DNA of 64,000 nt from NCBI GenBank assembly GCA_028583685.1, contig JAMXIF010001183.1:14135576-14199575 (forward strand). Reading direction: 5' to 3'. The notes below the pieces were generated by a model, which was given only the letters and a program-made list of their open reading frames with translations, ran no database searches and was not told the DNA's origin. This DNA is from Petaurus breviceps papuanus (lineage: Eukaryota > Chordata > Mammalia > Diprotodontia > Petauridae). The translations under genes were made by a program, and so were the position numbers. Below are positions 1 through 11,080 of this stretch, piece by piece; positions within the stretch are counted from its first letter, which is position 1, and every line of letters starts with the position of its first letter.

Positions 1-142
1 ACACCTTCAGAAAAGGTACCACTTATATGAATAAACTAGTGATTTAAGGCATTTTCATTTTCACCGAATTTGTAGCAGATATTCTTGAGGGGAGAGAGAT
101 TACTTCATTGTACCCATGAGGCATCTTTGCAAGCTGATAGTA

Positions 143-326
143 TTATATGGAGGAATGAGTCATTAATTTGGAATCAAAGGACCTGGAGTTTCAATTGTAG
201 CTATGCTACTTGTGTGACCTTGGACAAGTTGCTTAAATGCTCAGGGCCTCAATTTCCCCATCAGCAAAAAATGTGATTTGGACTATGTGACTTCTAAGCC
301 CTACCTAACCAGCTCTAAGTTCTACA
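143..326 (+). mobile_element. MIR-like CORE-SINE
   Basis: The plus strand carries the usual SINE order: a tRNA-derived head with ggacctggagtttcaattg, then tgtgtgaccttggacaag, the core cctcaatttccccatc, and a tail ending near agctctaagttctac. Strongly diverged, so old. No coding potential of its own. Confidence 0.75.
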
Positions 327-852
327 TTTAACATTTGGATTATTTTACCATAGTTCATTTAAATAAAGACACAAGAGTGGGAGTGTTATGTCATTTCCTA
401 ATTTCATCCATGCTGAAATGAAGAGTCTAAAAGAAAAAGAAAGAAGAAATTTGTCTAACTTGGTTCTTTAGTTTCAGACTTTAAGAGACTAAAGCAAAGG
501 CTGTGATGAAACTCCAAGAGAATGAAAATTAATAAGAAGGTAGTTAAAAGTGATATTGCTAACTTCAAAAATGGAAATATTATTAAATGAAGGCAAATCA
601 TTGTGTATACAGGAAGTATTGACATAAATTAATGAGCTTGAACAATGGAATGGGTTTTGAAATTAATTATCTTTAAAATACCAAAGTATAATTGTAATTC
701 AAATAAAACTTTCCCCCATATGACATTATATAACCCTGCCTGGCAGGCATGAACTCAGTGTTAGTGGTTGTTTGATATAACTGGTACTTCCTATTTTTAC
801 CTTTTAAACATCTCTTCATTTGACCAGTTTGTCTCTTTTCCACTCAATTCAA
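327..852. other. No gene seen; AT-rich unique DNA
   Basis: Purine-rich and AT-rich sequence without recognisable repeats, exons or RNA genes. Confidence 0.5.
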
Positions 853-960
853 TTCAAAAAACATATTTATTAAGCACTGATTCTGTGCAGCTTACTGTGT
901 TAGATGCTAAAGCTACAAACATGAAGTGGGCCCTGCCTGCAGGAAGCTTCCATTATACTT
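853..960 (-). mobile_element. L2 LINE 3' end
   Basis: Reads tttattaagcactgattctg followed by a degenerate match to the L2 terminal segment in antisense (a 'tactatgtgccaggcactg'-type signature, then gccctgcctgcaggaagctt). Only the last ~100 bases of the element are present. Confidence 0.65.
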
Positions 961-2187
961 TGTTGCTTGTCTTAGTCATCTCGATTTATGCCGTTTTCTT
1001 TTTTTCTAGCCCAAGTATCACCAATTCTAATCTATACTACTTTTTTTCATTCTAAAATCTATTCATTGTTTTTGGTATTTTTTCTTTTAGAGATGGCTGA
1101 AATTTTTCAATTGTCCTAAGCTATCTCCTTCCTACACTTTCTCTTCCATGCTAGGATTGCTTCTCCTGTATCATTCTTGCTTCTTTGGTGGCAGAAACTG
1201 GAAAATGAACTGCTTCTGCTGGGTGGGCCAATGACATTATGTTACCCCCCAGCATAATGTTACTGACACCACCCATTAGCAGCTTCCAAACCTTATGGCA
1301 GAAGCATTTTGGAGTAGAAGAAATTTTAACATTTGAGGTTGCTGGCAAAGAGTCTTCCAATAATAATGAAGTTTCAGGAAAGCATGAAGAGTTGTAGGTA
1401 AACACAAGTAATCTGCGGTGTGTTTGATCAGTGGCTCAAACCACTTTAGTACAGCATTATTAGGACAAGATATTAGAACAATTACATAGTGGAAGCTATG
1501 GAATTGGTGGGAGTTCAATTAGCTCTTAAAGAACCAGTTCATCAGTTTAAGAAGAAAAAAAATTTAAAAAGGAAGAAAAAGAAGCCCTAAGTACATAGTG
1601 TGACCTCTTTTAAGTTGGGCTGTTTGTTTTATTTACATTTCATTCCCTTCAGTGATCAGGAGTTGGAAGCAATTGAAATTCCCCTGTCTTCTAGCTTTAG
1701 GCTCAGAAAAAGAAATTAGAATTTCTTCATGTGATTAACAAGGTTAAATATTCTTTCTTCCAGGAACCAGGGTGATTTTTCTTTTCTGTTGCAATGAATA
1801 GATTCCTGAATATACTGGGCAGATTCCATTTAACTTACCAGCCTATAGTTCCTTAAAGGTAGTTGATAATTTTGTAGTCAATGGCAAGGATGCTTAAAAT
1901 TTCTTAATAGGTGATCATTTGATTGGTGATGATGATGACAATGATATTGACTAGGGTAGTACCTCATACAATCCTGTTAAGTTAAATCATTAAAATTCAA
2001 CCTATTGCAAAGGAAGCATTCAACTAAACTCTCTGCGCTGAAGATTATAGTCCAAATTTGGGCAGAGAAAGACTGAATGAATTAACAAGGGGAATGGGAA
2101 TTCATCTTCATCCCCAGCCTCCTTGTAGAAACAGTGGAGACAAGTGTTTTCTCATCCTTATGTCTCTGGAAGGTATGTTGGGACATC
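961..2187. other. No gene seen; unique DNA
   Basis: Unassigned sequence. Short open frames here have no recognisable protein features. A small hairpin lies at 1234-1260 (acattatg / cataatgt arms around a C-run). Confidence 0.45.
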
Positions 2188-2315
2188 ACAGGCTCATAGA
2201 TCACAGTTTTAGAGAATAAAGAGACTTTTGGCCCAACCCTCTCATTTTACAATTGAGGAAATTGAGCGTCAGACAGCTGTCAGTAGCTGAATTTGAACCT
2301 TGCTCTTCCCAATAG
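2188..2315 (-). mobile_element. MIR-like SINE fragment
   Basis: Antisense SINE: the segment gcccaaccctctcattttac, then a degenerate gaggaaattgagcgtcag, then a gaatttgaacc B-box-side block. It ends where the next SINE begins. Confidence 0.6.
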
Positions 2316-2325
2316 TTAAGTAGTC

Positions 2326-2537
2326 CCTTTAAGGTCTGTAAAGTGCTTTGCAGGAATTATCTCATTTTATGCTTACAACAGCCCTATGAGAAAAGCAGGA
2401 CTATCATCACCAGAGAAAAATGAGAGTAAGAGAATTTAAGTGACTTGGCTAATAGTCAAAAAACTTAGAAGTATCTAAAGCAGGATTTGAACCAAATCTT
2501 CCTGACTCCAAGTTCAGTACTCTATCCACTATGTCAC
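2326..2537 (-). mobile_element. Mar-1-type CORE-SINE
   Basis: Antisense copy: ctgtaaagtgctttgcagga, acaacagccctatgag, aagtgacttggct, caggatttgaacc, ttcctgactccaag and ctctatccactatgtcac. Nearly full length and moderately diverged. Confidence 0.75.
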
Positions 2538-2965
2538 AAATTTGTGAAAGGATTTCTGTTTTCAAAATATTTTGAGAAATTCTGGGTGGAATGCATTAAT
2601 AAAGTGAGAAATAGCATTAATATTGATCTTTGGATTTCTTGTTAGGTCCAGAATTTTAAAATGTGGTGATTATTACAGTGACACTATTCTGGGCTTTGGA
2701 GGCCAGTGTCATCAACTCATTTCCAAGTGGATCATGTCTTTCCTATCCATAAATACTTTCAGTGATTAGTTTAACACTTTATAAGTTATATAATGCGCCA
2801 CTCAGTTCCTTTTTGGGAAAAGACTGATTTTTTCCTTGATATGAGATTGAATTTATATTTTAACAAAGAAGTTTGTCCATTGTTCTTTCTGTCTTCTGAG
2901 GAATCAAATAATTCCCTTATTTTATTTTATGATTTTTTTTTGCTATTTATAGATTAAAACTTTCA

Positions 2966-3210
2966 GTCAGTTGTTTTTTTCAGTTGTATCTGGTTCTTCA
3001 CAATCCTATTTGAGGTTTTCTTGGCAAAGATCCTGGGATGGTTTGTCATTTCCTTTTTGGCTCATTTTTCAGATAAGGAAACTGAGGCAAACAGGGTTAA
3101 GTGACTTGCCTAGGGTCTCACAGCTAGTAAGTGCCTGAGATCATATTTGAATTTAGAAAGATGTCTTTCTGTATCCAAGCCTAGCACTCTACTGTGCTAC
3201 CTAGCTGGTT
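2966..3210 (-). mobile_element. BovB-tailed CORE-SINE
   Basis: Antisense. Left part (the SINE 3' end) reads gttttcttggcaaagatcct and gtttgtcatttcctttt, like the 3' region of BovB/RTE elements. Then comes the MIR-like core (ataaggaaactgaggc, aagtgacttgcctaggg, cacagctagtaagtg) and the tRNA-like head (gctacctagctgg). Confidence 0.8.
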
Positions 3211-3211
3211 T

Positions 3212-3216
<5 letters not shown>

Positions 3217-3247
<31 letters not shown>
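3217..3247. repeat. (TA)n microsatellite
   Basis: About 31 bases of pure TA next to the head of the preceding SINE. Confidence 0.95.
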
Positions 3248-3249
<2 letters not shown>

Positions 3250-4329
3250 TATTTACATTTATTATTTCTGTAGACTCTACAAATAAACTTCCCCTGGAGG
3301 GCTTGCCTGTATATGTTTGAGACTAATAAAATAGTCCAGTACATCAGTGGATTTTTAACCTGGATATTGGCATTTGTTCCAATGATGCAGATTACACCCC
3401 GTCTATATCTGCTCATCCCATGAGACTTTCATGCATATCGTCAGATAAATTCCTCATGGAGGATCCACTCAATCCTAGTCATTGAAAAGACTATTCAGCA
3501 GATAATCTGTCTTCAACAGAAAAGCATTGCAAATCCATAACATAAGAAAACTTCAGATCTCCTGAACATTATCCCATTTTTCCCTTTTGTTTCAAAAATA
3601 TAATCTACACTGAAGCCTTTGGTAAAGATAGTTTCCATCATAAAGACTGACCATTTGATTATGCTCTACAAAATGTCAATAATGGATTAAAATTGGTTTA
3701 AAAAAGCTTAAATAAAGCTGAGATTTTTTTAGAGCATTTAGAGTATAGTAGAAATTTATAGTATTATATTGCTTCATATGATGGAGCACCTGGGCCTTTG
3801 TGGGCCTTAAGTATTCAAGTTATCAAAAAGAGTTTTAGTGAATCTGGTGAAAAGCTAGGTCACAAAGATGGTTTCCCTATATTTTTTGATGTTCAACAGT
3901 CAATAAAACACTCCTGAAGATTTTGAAGAGAAAGTTTCTAGATAATGAAGCATTAAAAAAGGACTGTTTTCTACAAATCTTTATTTTAAATAAAATGTAA
4001 AAGAAAAAGCCCACTTCTTTTCCCATGATAACTGTCTCAGAAAGGAATTAAATTAAGTATTTTATAATACACATATCTTTAAAACATATTCATTGAAATG
4101 AAAGTTAAGACAAAGTAGTGTTGAGGGATGCATTTTCCACGCTCTGTATTTCTTCTTGACTAATCCCTAACCACAACTATTCCTTCATTGCATTATCAAA
4201 CAAGAATAAGTAGTTTTGCTCCATAATAAAATGGTTTATTTTCAGATATTGGCTATTTGATAGTAAAAAAATATTTTAAGATATTAGCTACTAAGAAAGG
4301 TATTCTCTCCTTTTGTGTTATTGACACTA
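3248..4329. other. Unassigned; possible decayed reading frame
   Basis: No repeat recognised. From about 3345 to 3915 one plus-strand frame has fewer stops (five in roughly 185 codons) than AT-rich DNA should give, and is followed by an AATAAA-containing stretch near 3990. I cannot name a parent gene, so this may be chance. Confidence 0.2.
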
Positions 4330-4512
4330 CCTATACAATACTTTCAAATACATAATTTCATTTGGTCCTGACAAGAAGCCCTAGGATTCAGCCTTATAGA
4401 TAGATAGTGACCTCAGAGAAGTTGACTGGTCCGAAGCTGCAAAAATAGAGAATGAAGAGCTCTATATTCAAACTTGGGTCTTCAGACTCCTTCCTTCCCT
4501 AAAAACTATTCT
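4330..4512 (-). mobile_element. Old MIR-like SINE
   Basis: Degenerate antisense SINE: atactttcaaatacataatt, tttggtcctgacaagaag, agagaagttgactggtcc and ttcagactccttcc retain the family order. Confidence 0.5.
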
Positions 4513-4807
4513 GCCTCATGACAAATACAAAATTTAAGACGTGTCTTTTTCAAAAATGGAAATTAGCCATTTAGAATCACTTACCATTGGAAGGGCACAT
4601 GTAACATTACAACTTCCAGTCAGAAGATCTAGACTTGGTTAAGTGAAAACAATATACTGGAGTTCTGTGATAATGTAATTTATTAAAGAATTTTTCTAAG
4701 GAACATTAATCTTGGACCCCATACAAAGAGACACAATCATTAATTCTATCAGATGGTCTTCATTTTCGTGTAGTTTCAAAATAATAGAATCATAAAGTTA
4801 GAATGGA

Positions 4808-4925
4808 TTGCAGAGTCACTTTAATGCCTTGGTGACCTTGGGAAAGTCAGCTAACCTCTGTGAGTCACAGTTTCCTCATCTGTAAACTGAAGGAGTTGGA
4901 CCCCAAAACTATGATACTTCCAACA
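4808..4925 (+). mobile_element. MIR-like SINE 3' half
   Basis: Sense core: ggtgaccttgggaaagtcag, agtcacagtttcctcatctg, then the tail ttggaccccaaaactatgat. The tRNA head is lost. Confidence 0.7.
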
Positions 4926-4934
4926 TTGTGAGCT

Positions 4935-5130
4935 TAGCTCTGAAACTAGAAGGAACTTCAGAGGCCATCTAGCCCAACACCTTCATTTTATAGATGCAGA
5001 AATTGAGACTCAAGGAATCTTAAATGATTTGCCCAAGTTCACATAGGTCTTAAGTATCAGAGGCAGAATTTGAATCCAAGTTCTCTGGTTCAAGAGCCAA
5101 TGTTCTTTTCACCATATTATGCTTCCTCAA
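4935..5130 (-). mobile_element. MIR-like SINE
   Basis: Antisense copy starting with aaggaacttcagaggccatc and tagcccaacacc, then attttatagatgcagaaatt, tttgcccaagttcacat and gaatttgaatccaagttc, ending with ttcaccatattatgc. Close to full length. Confidence 0.8.
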
Positions 5131-5179
5131 GAGCTGACTTTACAGCATCCCTGACAAGTGACTATGCAGTTTCTCTCTG

Positions 5180-5962
5180 AATATTCTTGGCCTTTGGAAA
5201 GTTCTCCCTTATATTGAGCTAAGATCTAATTCAGAGTTGCTTATGCCCAGCAATTTTATTCTGTCCTTTTTAGCCACATCGATTAATCTAATGCCTCTTC
5301 CACAATGCAACCTTTCACAAACTTGAGGCAGCTATCATGTCCCTCATAAGTAATTTTTTTCCAGTTTTCATAATACCCCAAGATCTTCTTTTTTTTTTTG
5401 CTTTTTGGAGGGGGAAGGGTTAAGTGACTTGCGCAAAGTCAGATGGCTAGTAAGTGTGTCAAGTGTCTGAGGCCTGATTTGAACTCAGGTTCTCCTGACT
5501 CCAGGGCCAGTGCTCTATTCGCTGCCCCACTTAGCCACCCCTACCCCAAGATCTTTCAACCATCCTTAGTATGCCATTATTTTCAGATCCTTTACATTCT
5601 GTTTGCCCTCCTCTGATTGTCCTCAATATTCCTTTTAAAATATGGTGGCCAGATGGGAGTGAGGACAGTATTCCACATAATGGACATATGATGAACCATA
5701 TAAGTATAGGGGAAAGATCAGCTTGACTATTCTGGATGCTTTACTTTTCTTAACATAGCCTAAGATTACAGTTATTTCACACTGTTGACCATGTTTTGCT
5801 TGTAGACATCCAAAGTCTATAGGTCTTTTTCACGTGTTATAAAATCACACATCTCCAATCCTATGCTTTTACATTTGTTGTTGAACTAAGTACAAGATAT
5901 TTGCTCCTAACAAGTTACATTTTCTTGGTTTTGGTCTGTCCACAGAAATTTTGTGCTCAGGG
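5180..5962 (-). mobile_element. CR1/L3 LINE 3' fragment
   Basis: Antisense sequence that follows the well-known CR1 3' region: gttctcccttatattgagct, ctaatgcctcttccac, aggcagctatcatgtccctc, then after an inserted SINE gtttgccctcctctgattgt and tatggtggccaga, agtattccaca. The copy is old and heavily substituted. It is split at 5388 by the WSINE1-like element, which gives a clear relative age. Confidence 0.75.
5388..5541 (-). mobile_element. WSINE1-like SINE with 14-bp target duplication
   Basis: Poly-T (antisense A-tail) at the left, then gggttaagtgacttgcgcaa, gtgtctgaggcctgatttga, gttctcctgactccagggcc and the head ctattcgctgccccacttag. Flanked by the perfect duplication taccccaagatctt at 5374-5387 and 5542-5555. 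This shows L1-type target-primed insertion into the CR1/L3 LINE. One of the youngest insertions in the window. Confidence 0.9.
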
Positions 5963-6573
5963 TAAGAATGGATGATTCACCTTGTATATGGCATTTTGGA
6001 AAGAGAAGCATGCTGTGGGACGCTGATGTTTCTATACTTTTGAGAGGACTTGCTGCTGCTCATGCAAAAACCTAGATTGGGGAGGGGGAGAGATAAAGAA
6101 GCATGGGCCAAGATCCATGGAGTGGTCACCATAGGAGGTATTTTAAGGGATATTGAGGGAGGGGGATGATGAGGAAGATATCATTTGGAATATGGCCACT
6201 GGAGATGTGAGTGTGCACTTGTATCTTAGGAAGCACACCCAGGAAGATTATCAGCATTCTTTCAGTATCAGTACCTTGGAGCAAAGTCCCAGCCACTCTA
6301 CCATGGTTACAGCTTTGGATACTGTTTTTCAGCCAGCTACAAATATATGAAACTGATATTTTCTCTCATATTTTCTTCCTTGCCTAAAACTATCTCTCTT
6401 AGAATAGAGTATTATAGCATAGACCCCAGACATAGCATTACAGCAAGTCTCCAGGGGTAATATTATATCTTGAGCTTACATTTATGCTTTTTTCTCCCAA
6501 AGCTCATGGCAATTTTATAAATATTATCTCATTTGTCCTCATGTCCTCCTATCCTTCCCTGCCAGGTAGAGAT
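5963..6573. other. No gene seen; unique DNA
   Basis: Unassigned sequence with short open frames but no protein motifs. Confidence 0.45.
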
Positions 6574-6608
6574 ATATTCAGTATATATATATATATATAT
6601 ATATATAT
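6574..6608. repeat. (TA)n microsatellite
   Basis: TA repeat of about 30 bases. It creates the run of alternating Ile-Tyr in an otherwise meaningless open frame. Confidence 0.9.
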
Positions 6609-7339
6609 TTTAGGTTTTAGTAAACACCTCAGGGTAAGGAAAGCGAGCAGCAGCTCTGACCTGAACATACATGTCTATTGTGAGTTAAAACTTTGCCAGA
6701 TACACGGATATGTGCTTATGATAATCAGTTCTCTATACTTAAAAGATTTACCCCTTGGAGGCTGTTGCCAAGGATGGATCTTTCTTTTATTCACAGATAT
6801 AATCCAGGTGGAGTCAAGACTATTTCCCTCACTCTTGGCTTTCATTTGTACCTGTCTTCATAATATCCTTTTTATACGCTGCCTGAAATACCCAGGTGCT
6901 ATCATTCAGGCAGGGTTTGAAAATTCCCGACACCTAACTTTTTTGGAAATGATTTTCTCTAGTTTTTCCTGAATCTACCACAGGAGGGAGCCCAAGAACA
7001 AACATCATCTCTTGTCACTTTGGGGGAGGGGTAATGAAGGTGGGATTTGGAGTTGGGCCATGCACCTGAAAGCTTCACTGTTCATGTCGCTGACATCTGG
7101 GTTGCAAACACCAACCCCACATCACCTAACATTTGATCTCAATTTTCATGTCTATCTTCTGAAGCTTAAATGTTGGGTTTATTAGGATACATGATGCAAA
7201 AGTGTAGAATAAAGAAACCTTAGAACTAGTTTTTTAAAAATCTAGTAATTTTAGTTGCAAACACAAGGATTCCCAGATTCAATATTGGACATACAAAATA
7301 TGATCTAAGAAAAGGGTTTTCTGGAGCTGTTGTTGAATT
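6609..7339. other. No gene seen; unique DNA
   Basis: No repeat or exon recognised. Slightly higher GC around 6990-7120. Confidence 0.45.
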
Positions 7340-7640
<301 letters not shown>

Positions 7641-8694
7641 TGTCCCTTTCTTACCTTGGGGGATTGTTAAGAAGGTCTCTGTTGAACATTAGGTTGGTTG
7701 ACTTTGCATGTTGTTTTCTTTCCACAGCAATACAAATTCATTCAGCGAATCAGATTTTATTTAAAGAGATGACTTAATTTATTTTCTCTGCTGAATTTAT
7801 AGGACTATGTTTCAGTGTTCTCGAGGGATGGCCATTCTCAAGGATGTCAAATTTTATGATGGATTTTGACCTGAAAGGATTTAGCTGCTACAAATCTTAA
7901 AACTGTGCCGAGAGTTTTAAAGTCATCATTTGCCATAGAGACTTCAAATATGGCTTTATGGAAAGAGCACTTCATTTGAAGAGTTAACTGTCTACCTTCC
8001 AATTTTACATAGCTTTTTTATGGATCATGTATTATAATTATGATTGGAAGCCACATAATATTTCCTCAGCAAAAAAATCTTTTTGGCTCCACCCCTATTT
8101 ACCTTCGCTATCCCTAGGCCCCACCCTCATTTGCCAACACCGTCCTATAGCCTCTTTTCTATTCTACCACCTTATGCCACTGAAGAAAGCAAACATTTGC
8201 TTACTGAAAATATGCTAAGAGTTCTCTTACAGATCTAGATTTCCATGAAAGGAAATAGGGAGGAAAGCACGAGGATATTCATTTCCAGATAATCTCCCAG
8301 TTTGATTTTCCATAGATTTTCCACTTTACTAGAGGTAAGAAACCTTCTCTCACCAGAAGTATATGAATTTCTCTAAGGAGTCTCTGTCACGTAACAGGAT
8401 ATAGAACTTTCAAACTGAGGAAATTACATACAAAGCAATGCAAGCAAAATCATGCTAGTTTTGTTTACATTTATTGATTTGAAAACACAAAAAAAGTCAC
8501 CACAGTTTAATAATATTGTGTGTCTACTGACTGTGAACTTAAGAAATGTTCTTGGACTATTATTATTAGTTTTCCTACTAATCTGTCTTCTCTGGTCACA
8601 AATGACTTTCTAATATTATTTCATGCAACTTCTTTCCAGGTAAACTATATGCAAGTCAAACTGGATTGCTTACCCTTCCCCTGATGCATCCCAC
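7641..8694. other. Unique DNA; possible conserved non-coding block
   Basis: Repeat-free. The part at 7741-7985 is AT-rich with homeodomain-like and Mef2-like words and no repeat signature. Conservation cannot be judged from one sequence. Confidence 0.3.
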
Positions 8695-8945
8695 ATTTTC
8701 ACTCTGTATTATCAACATTAATCCTTTGTTCACACTATTTCTTGTGTCTTGAATGATCTCTTATGTCCATGTCACCTGCCAAATTCCTACTCATTGTTTT
8801 TAGTTCAAAGATTATTAACACTCCCTCCCTAAAAGCCATTACCAATGGGTATTCTTTTCTCTTAACCACATATCATATATTTATGTGTGTATGTTTCATA
8901 TTTCCTTACCTGACTGTAAATTTCGTAAGGTTAGGAAACATGTTT
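8695..8945 (+). mobile_element. L2 LINE 3' region
   Basis: Sense L2-like text: tttgttcacactatttcttg, cctgccaaattcctactc, ccctccctaaaagcc, then cctgactgtaaatttcg and ggttaggaaacatgttt, which corresponds to the L2 'gaatgtaagctcc...gggcaggga' segment. Confidence 0.5.
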
Positions 8946-8954
8946 TAATCAAAG

Positions 8955-9192
8955 GATAATAAATGGCATTTAGATAACACTTTAGAGTTTGCAAAGAGGT
9001 TTATATACATGATATCATTTGGGTCTCACAATAACCTTATGAGCTAGTGCTATTATTATTCCATTCTCTGAGACTGAGATTTAGGTAAATTAAATGACCA
9101 GCTTGTGGTTATATATAGCCATCAAGTATCAGAGGTGGAATTTGAAACCAGGTTTTCCTGATAGCAAGTATAATACTCTGTGTTACTGGGTT
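8955..9192 (-). mobile_element. Mar-1-type CORE-SINE
   Basis: Antisense copy: acactttagagtttgcaaag, acaataaccttatgagct, tattattattccattctc, then gtatcagaggtggaatttga and ggttttcctgatagcaag. Confidence 0.75.
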
Positions 9193-9199
9193 CAAGCTC

Positions 9200-9320
9200 A
9201 CATACTCCACCTGTGAGACCTTGGGAAATTCTCCCTGGGCCCTAGTTTCTTCATCGAAATGACAGGTTTAAATTATTTGACTTCTAAAGTTCTTTCCAAC
9301 TCCAACATTCTGTGATCTAA
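9200..9320 (+). mobile_element. MIR-like SINE 3' half
   Basis: Sense: cacctgtgagaccttgggaa, ccctagtttcttcatc, then the tail ttgacttctaaagttctttc and aacattctgtgatc. Confidence 0.7.
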
Positions 9321-9324
9321 ACTT

Positions 9325-9385
9325 CATATATTCTCTTATGCAATGCTGTGCCAACAGTAGGCATTAATAAATGTTTATGGAATCG
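9325..9385 (+). mobile_element. L2 LINE terminal piece
   Basis: gtgccaacagtaggcattaa followed by taaatgtttatgg matches the sense L2 terminal 'cacatagtaggtgcttaataaatg' pattern. Confidence 0.5.
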
Positions 9386-9465
9386 AACCACAGCCATGGT
9401 TTGATTGAGATAGGTATGAAAATATTGATTCACAAAGCAGCTCTTACAATGCAGGAGACCTATTT

Positions 9466-9530
9466 TAATTCATTGACATCAGCATTTATTAACTGCCTAC
9501 TGTGTGTAAGGCAGTGTGCTGCTAGTTACA
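9466..9530 (-). mobile_element. L2 LINE terminal piece
   Basis: Antisense L2 end: catttattaactgcctactg, tgtgtaaggcagtgtgct. About 65 bases retained. Confidence 0.6.
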
Positions 9531-9712
9531 TTAAAGCAAGGGACAGTTTTGTTGGGTTTTGTGTAATTCCATTATAGCTAGAAAAGTCCAAAATGAAAAA
9601 TTCTTTCAAAGGATTGTCACTGGGCCACAAGCTCTGATGAACTTGGAAAAAGGTGTTTGAATTTCTCCACCATGTATAATCTAGTCTATATTTCTGACAA
9701 CATCCCCTAGAG

Positions 9713-9863
9713 CAGAGGATTTATTTCATGGACCCTTTGGTAGTCTGGCGAAAACTGCAGACCCCTTCTTTGAATGCATAAAAATGGAAATCAATTACAT
9801 TGAAATACATTTATCAAAACATTTTTAAAAACAAGTTTGCAAACTTCCAGTTAAGAACCCTTG
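9713..9863 (-). mobile_element. hAT-like miniature DNA transposon, copy 1
   Basis: A 151-bp non-autonomous element. The right end, reversed, reads caagggttcttaactgg. The left part has atttcatggaccctttggta and cagaccccttctttgaatgc. Flanked by 8-bp words ccctagag and ccttagaa (6 of 8 match), as expected for hAT target duplications. Related copies lie at 11455 and 54719. Confidence 0.7.
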
Positions 9864-9869
9864 CCTTAG

Positions 9870-10294
9870 AATATTACACCAGAAGAATGTATAACAGTAC
9901 AAAAGATAGATTGGCTTTATAGAGAGTGATAACTAATGGTCAACCTGAGAGTACTCTTGTTTACATGCAATGTTAGGCAATAAAGAAAGGGTCTTAGCAT
10001 GTTGGATGGATGCCTCGTGGTGGCAGATTATGAAAGTCCATGAACAAGACTAACAGGATGGGCAGAAACACATAGCTTGGGATCTACTTTGCTTGATTGA
10101 ATATCCATATTAATGAGATAAAATATTCTTTAAAGTTATCTTCTATTTACTTATTGTCAACAGTTTATGTGTCATTAATGGGCATTCCAGTTTGTGTTTA
10201 GTTAGCTGAGAATGAAGAAAGGTTATACAGAAGGTCATAAAAAGTTCTGTTGGGGCTTAGGTTTAAAGATAGTAGGTACAAAGGAAAAAAACTT
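9870..10294. other. No gene seen; unique DNA
   Basis: Nothing recognised. Confidence 0.45.
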
Positions 10295-10460
10295 TGGGTC
10301 TAGATTTTGGGGCCCTGGATTCAAATCCTGACTCTGCTACTACCTGTATGACCTTAGGCAAATCACTTATCCTCCTGAGGTCTCAGCTTCCTCATCTGTA
10401 AAATGAAAGGGTTATACTAGATAGCTTTGTTTCAGTTCAAAATTCATGACTCTATAATCT
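10295..10460 (+). mobile_element. MIR-like SINE
   Basis: Sense copy: ggccctggattcaaatcctg, ctacctgtatgaccttaggc, cttcctcatctgtaaaatga, then the tail actagatagctttg and catgactctataatc. Confidence 0.8.
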
Positions 10461-10604
10461 AGCCACCTATTTATGACTAGAGGGTGCTCCCTTCTGTATA
10501 AATATGACAAGAGTAGTAGGGAAATTAAAATTGGAAAGACAATATTGAAGGAGAGACAAGCTTTTTAAATTTTTACTTCTTTAGAAATGTATTATCAAAA
10601 TACA

Positions 10605-10760
10605 GGGAGCCTTAACTTACAATGGGTTGTGTTCCACAAGTTTCATTGTAAGTTACTTTGACACTAAAAACATTTTCTCGCAGATGCACGGTGGTTAGAT
10701 TCTCTTTGTCAGCCCAGGAAAACCTGTTTAACACATAATATGCCTGAAGTGTAATATGAT
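10605..10760. mobile_element. Possible DNA transposon end
   Basis: A perfect 11-bp inverted pair, aacttacaatg at 10614-10624 and cattgtaagtt at 10644-10654, in sequence whose style (gggttgtgttcca between the arms) resembles terminal segments of Tc1/mariner-type MITEs. Family not identified. Confidence 0.3.
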
Positions 10761-10857
10761 GCCAAAGTAGAGATAAAGCCCTATGTCTATGGAAAAATGA
10801 ATTCAGAGTTCCATCTTGGGATATAAGAAACATTATATTTTTGGTAGCCAAAGCAGA

Positions 10858-11080
10858 AAATAATAGCTTATATTTATATGGCTTTAAAGTGATTTTAAGT
10901 TCATATCTATTTTTTAAAAAACTACAACCCTGCAAAGTAGGTAATAGAAGTATTTTTTTATTCCCATTTCACAGTTAAAGGAGAGGTCAAAAGATTTGCC
11001 TGTGGTCACAGAACTAGTAAAGGTCAAAGTCAAGTTTCAAATTTAGTATTTTCTTCATTCTAAGTCCAGATATCATTTTG
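10858..11080 (-). mobile_element. Mar-1-type CORE-SINE
   Basis: Antisense copy: gcttatatttatatggcttt, cctgcaaagtaggtaat, tcccatttcacagttaaagg, ttgcctgtggtcacagaact. Diverged. Confidence 0.7.

Noticed and set aside
1234-1260. Hairpin acattatg / cataatgt around a C-run
   Set aside because: Eight-base arms are expected by chance in AT-rich DNA; no flanking signal.
3365-3410. Similarity of this segment to the RTE fragment at 31.73 kb (tccaatga.g.agat and ctgctcatccc at like spacing)
   Set aside because: The match does not extend and the reverse translation lacks the RTE motifs; left as chance.
6484-6972. 162-codon open frame
   Set aside because: Contains the (TA)n array as Ile-Tyr repeats; the rest has no domain or family resemblance, and no splice or promoter context.
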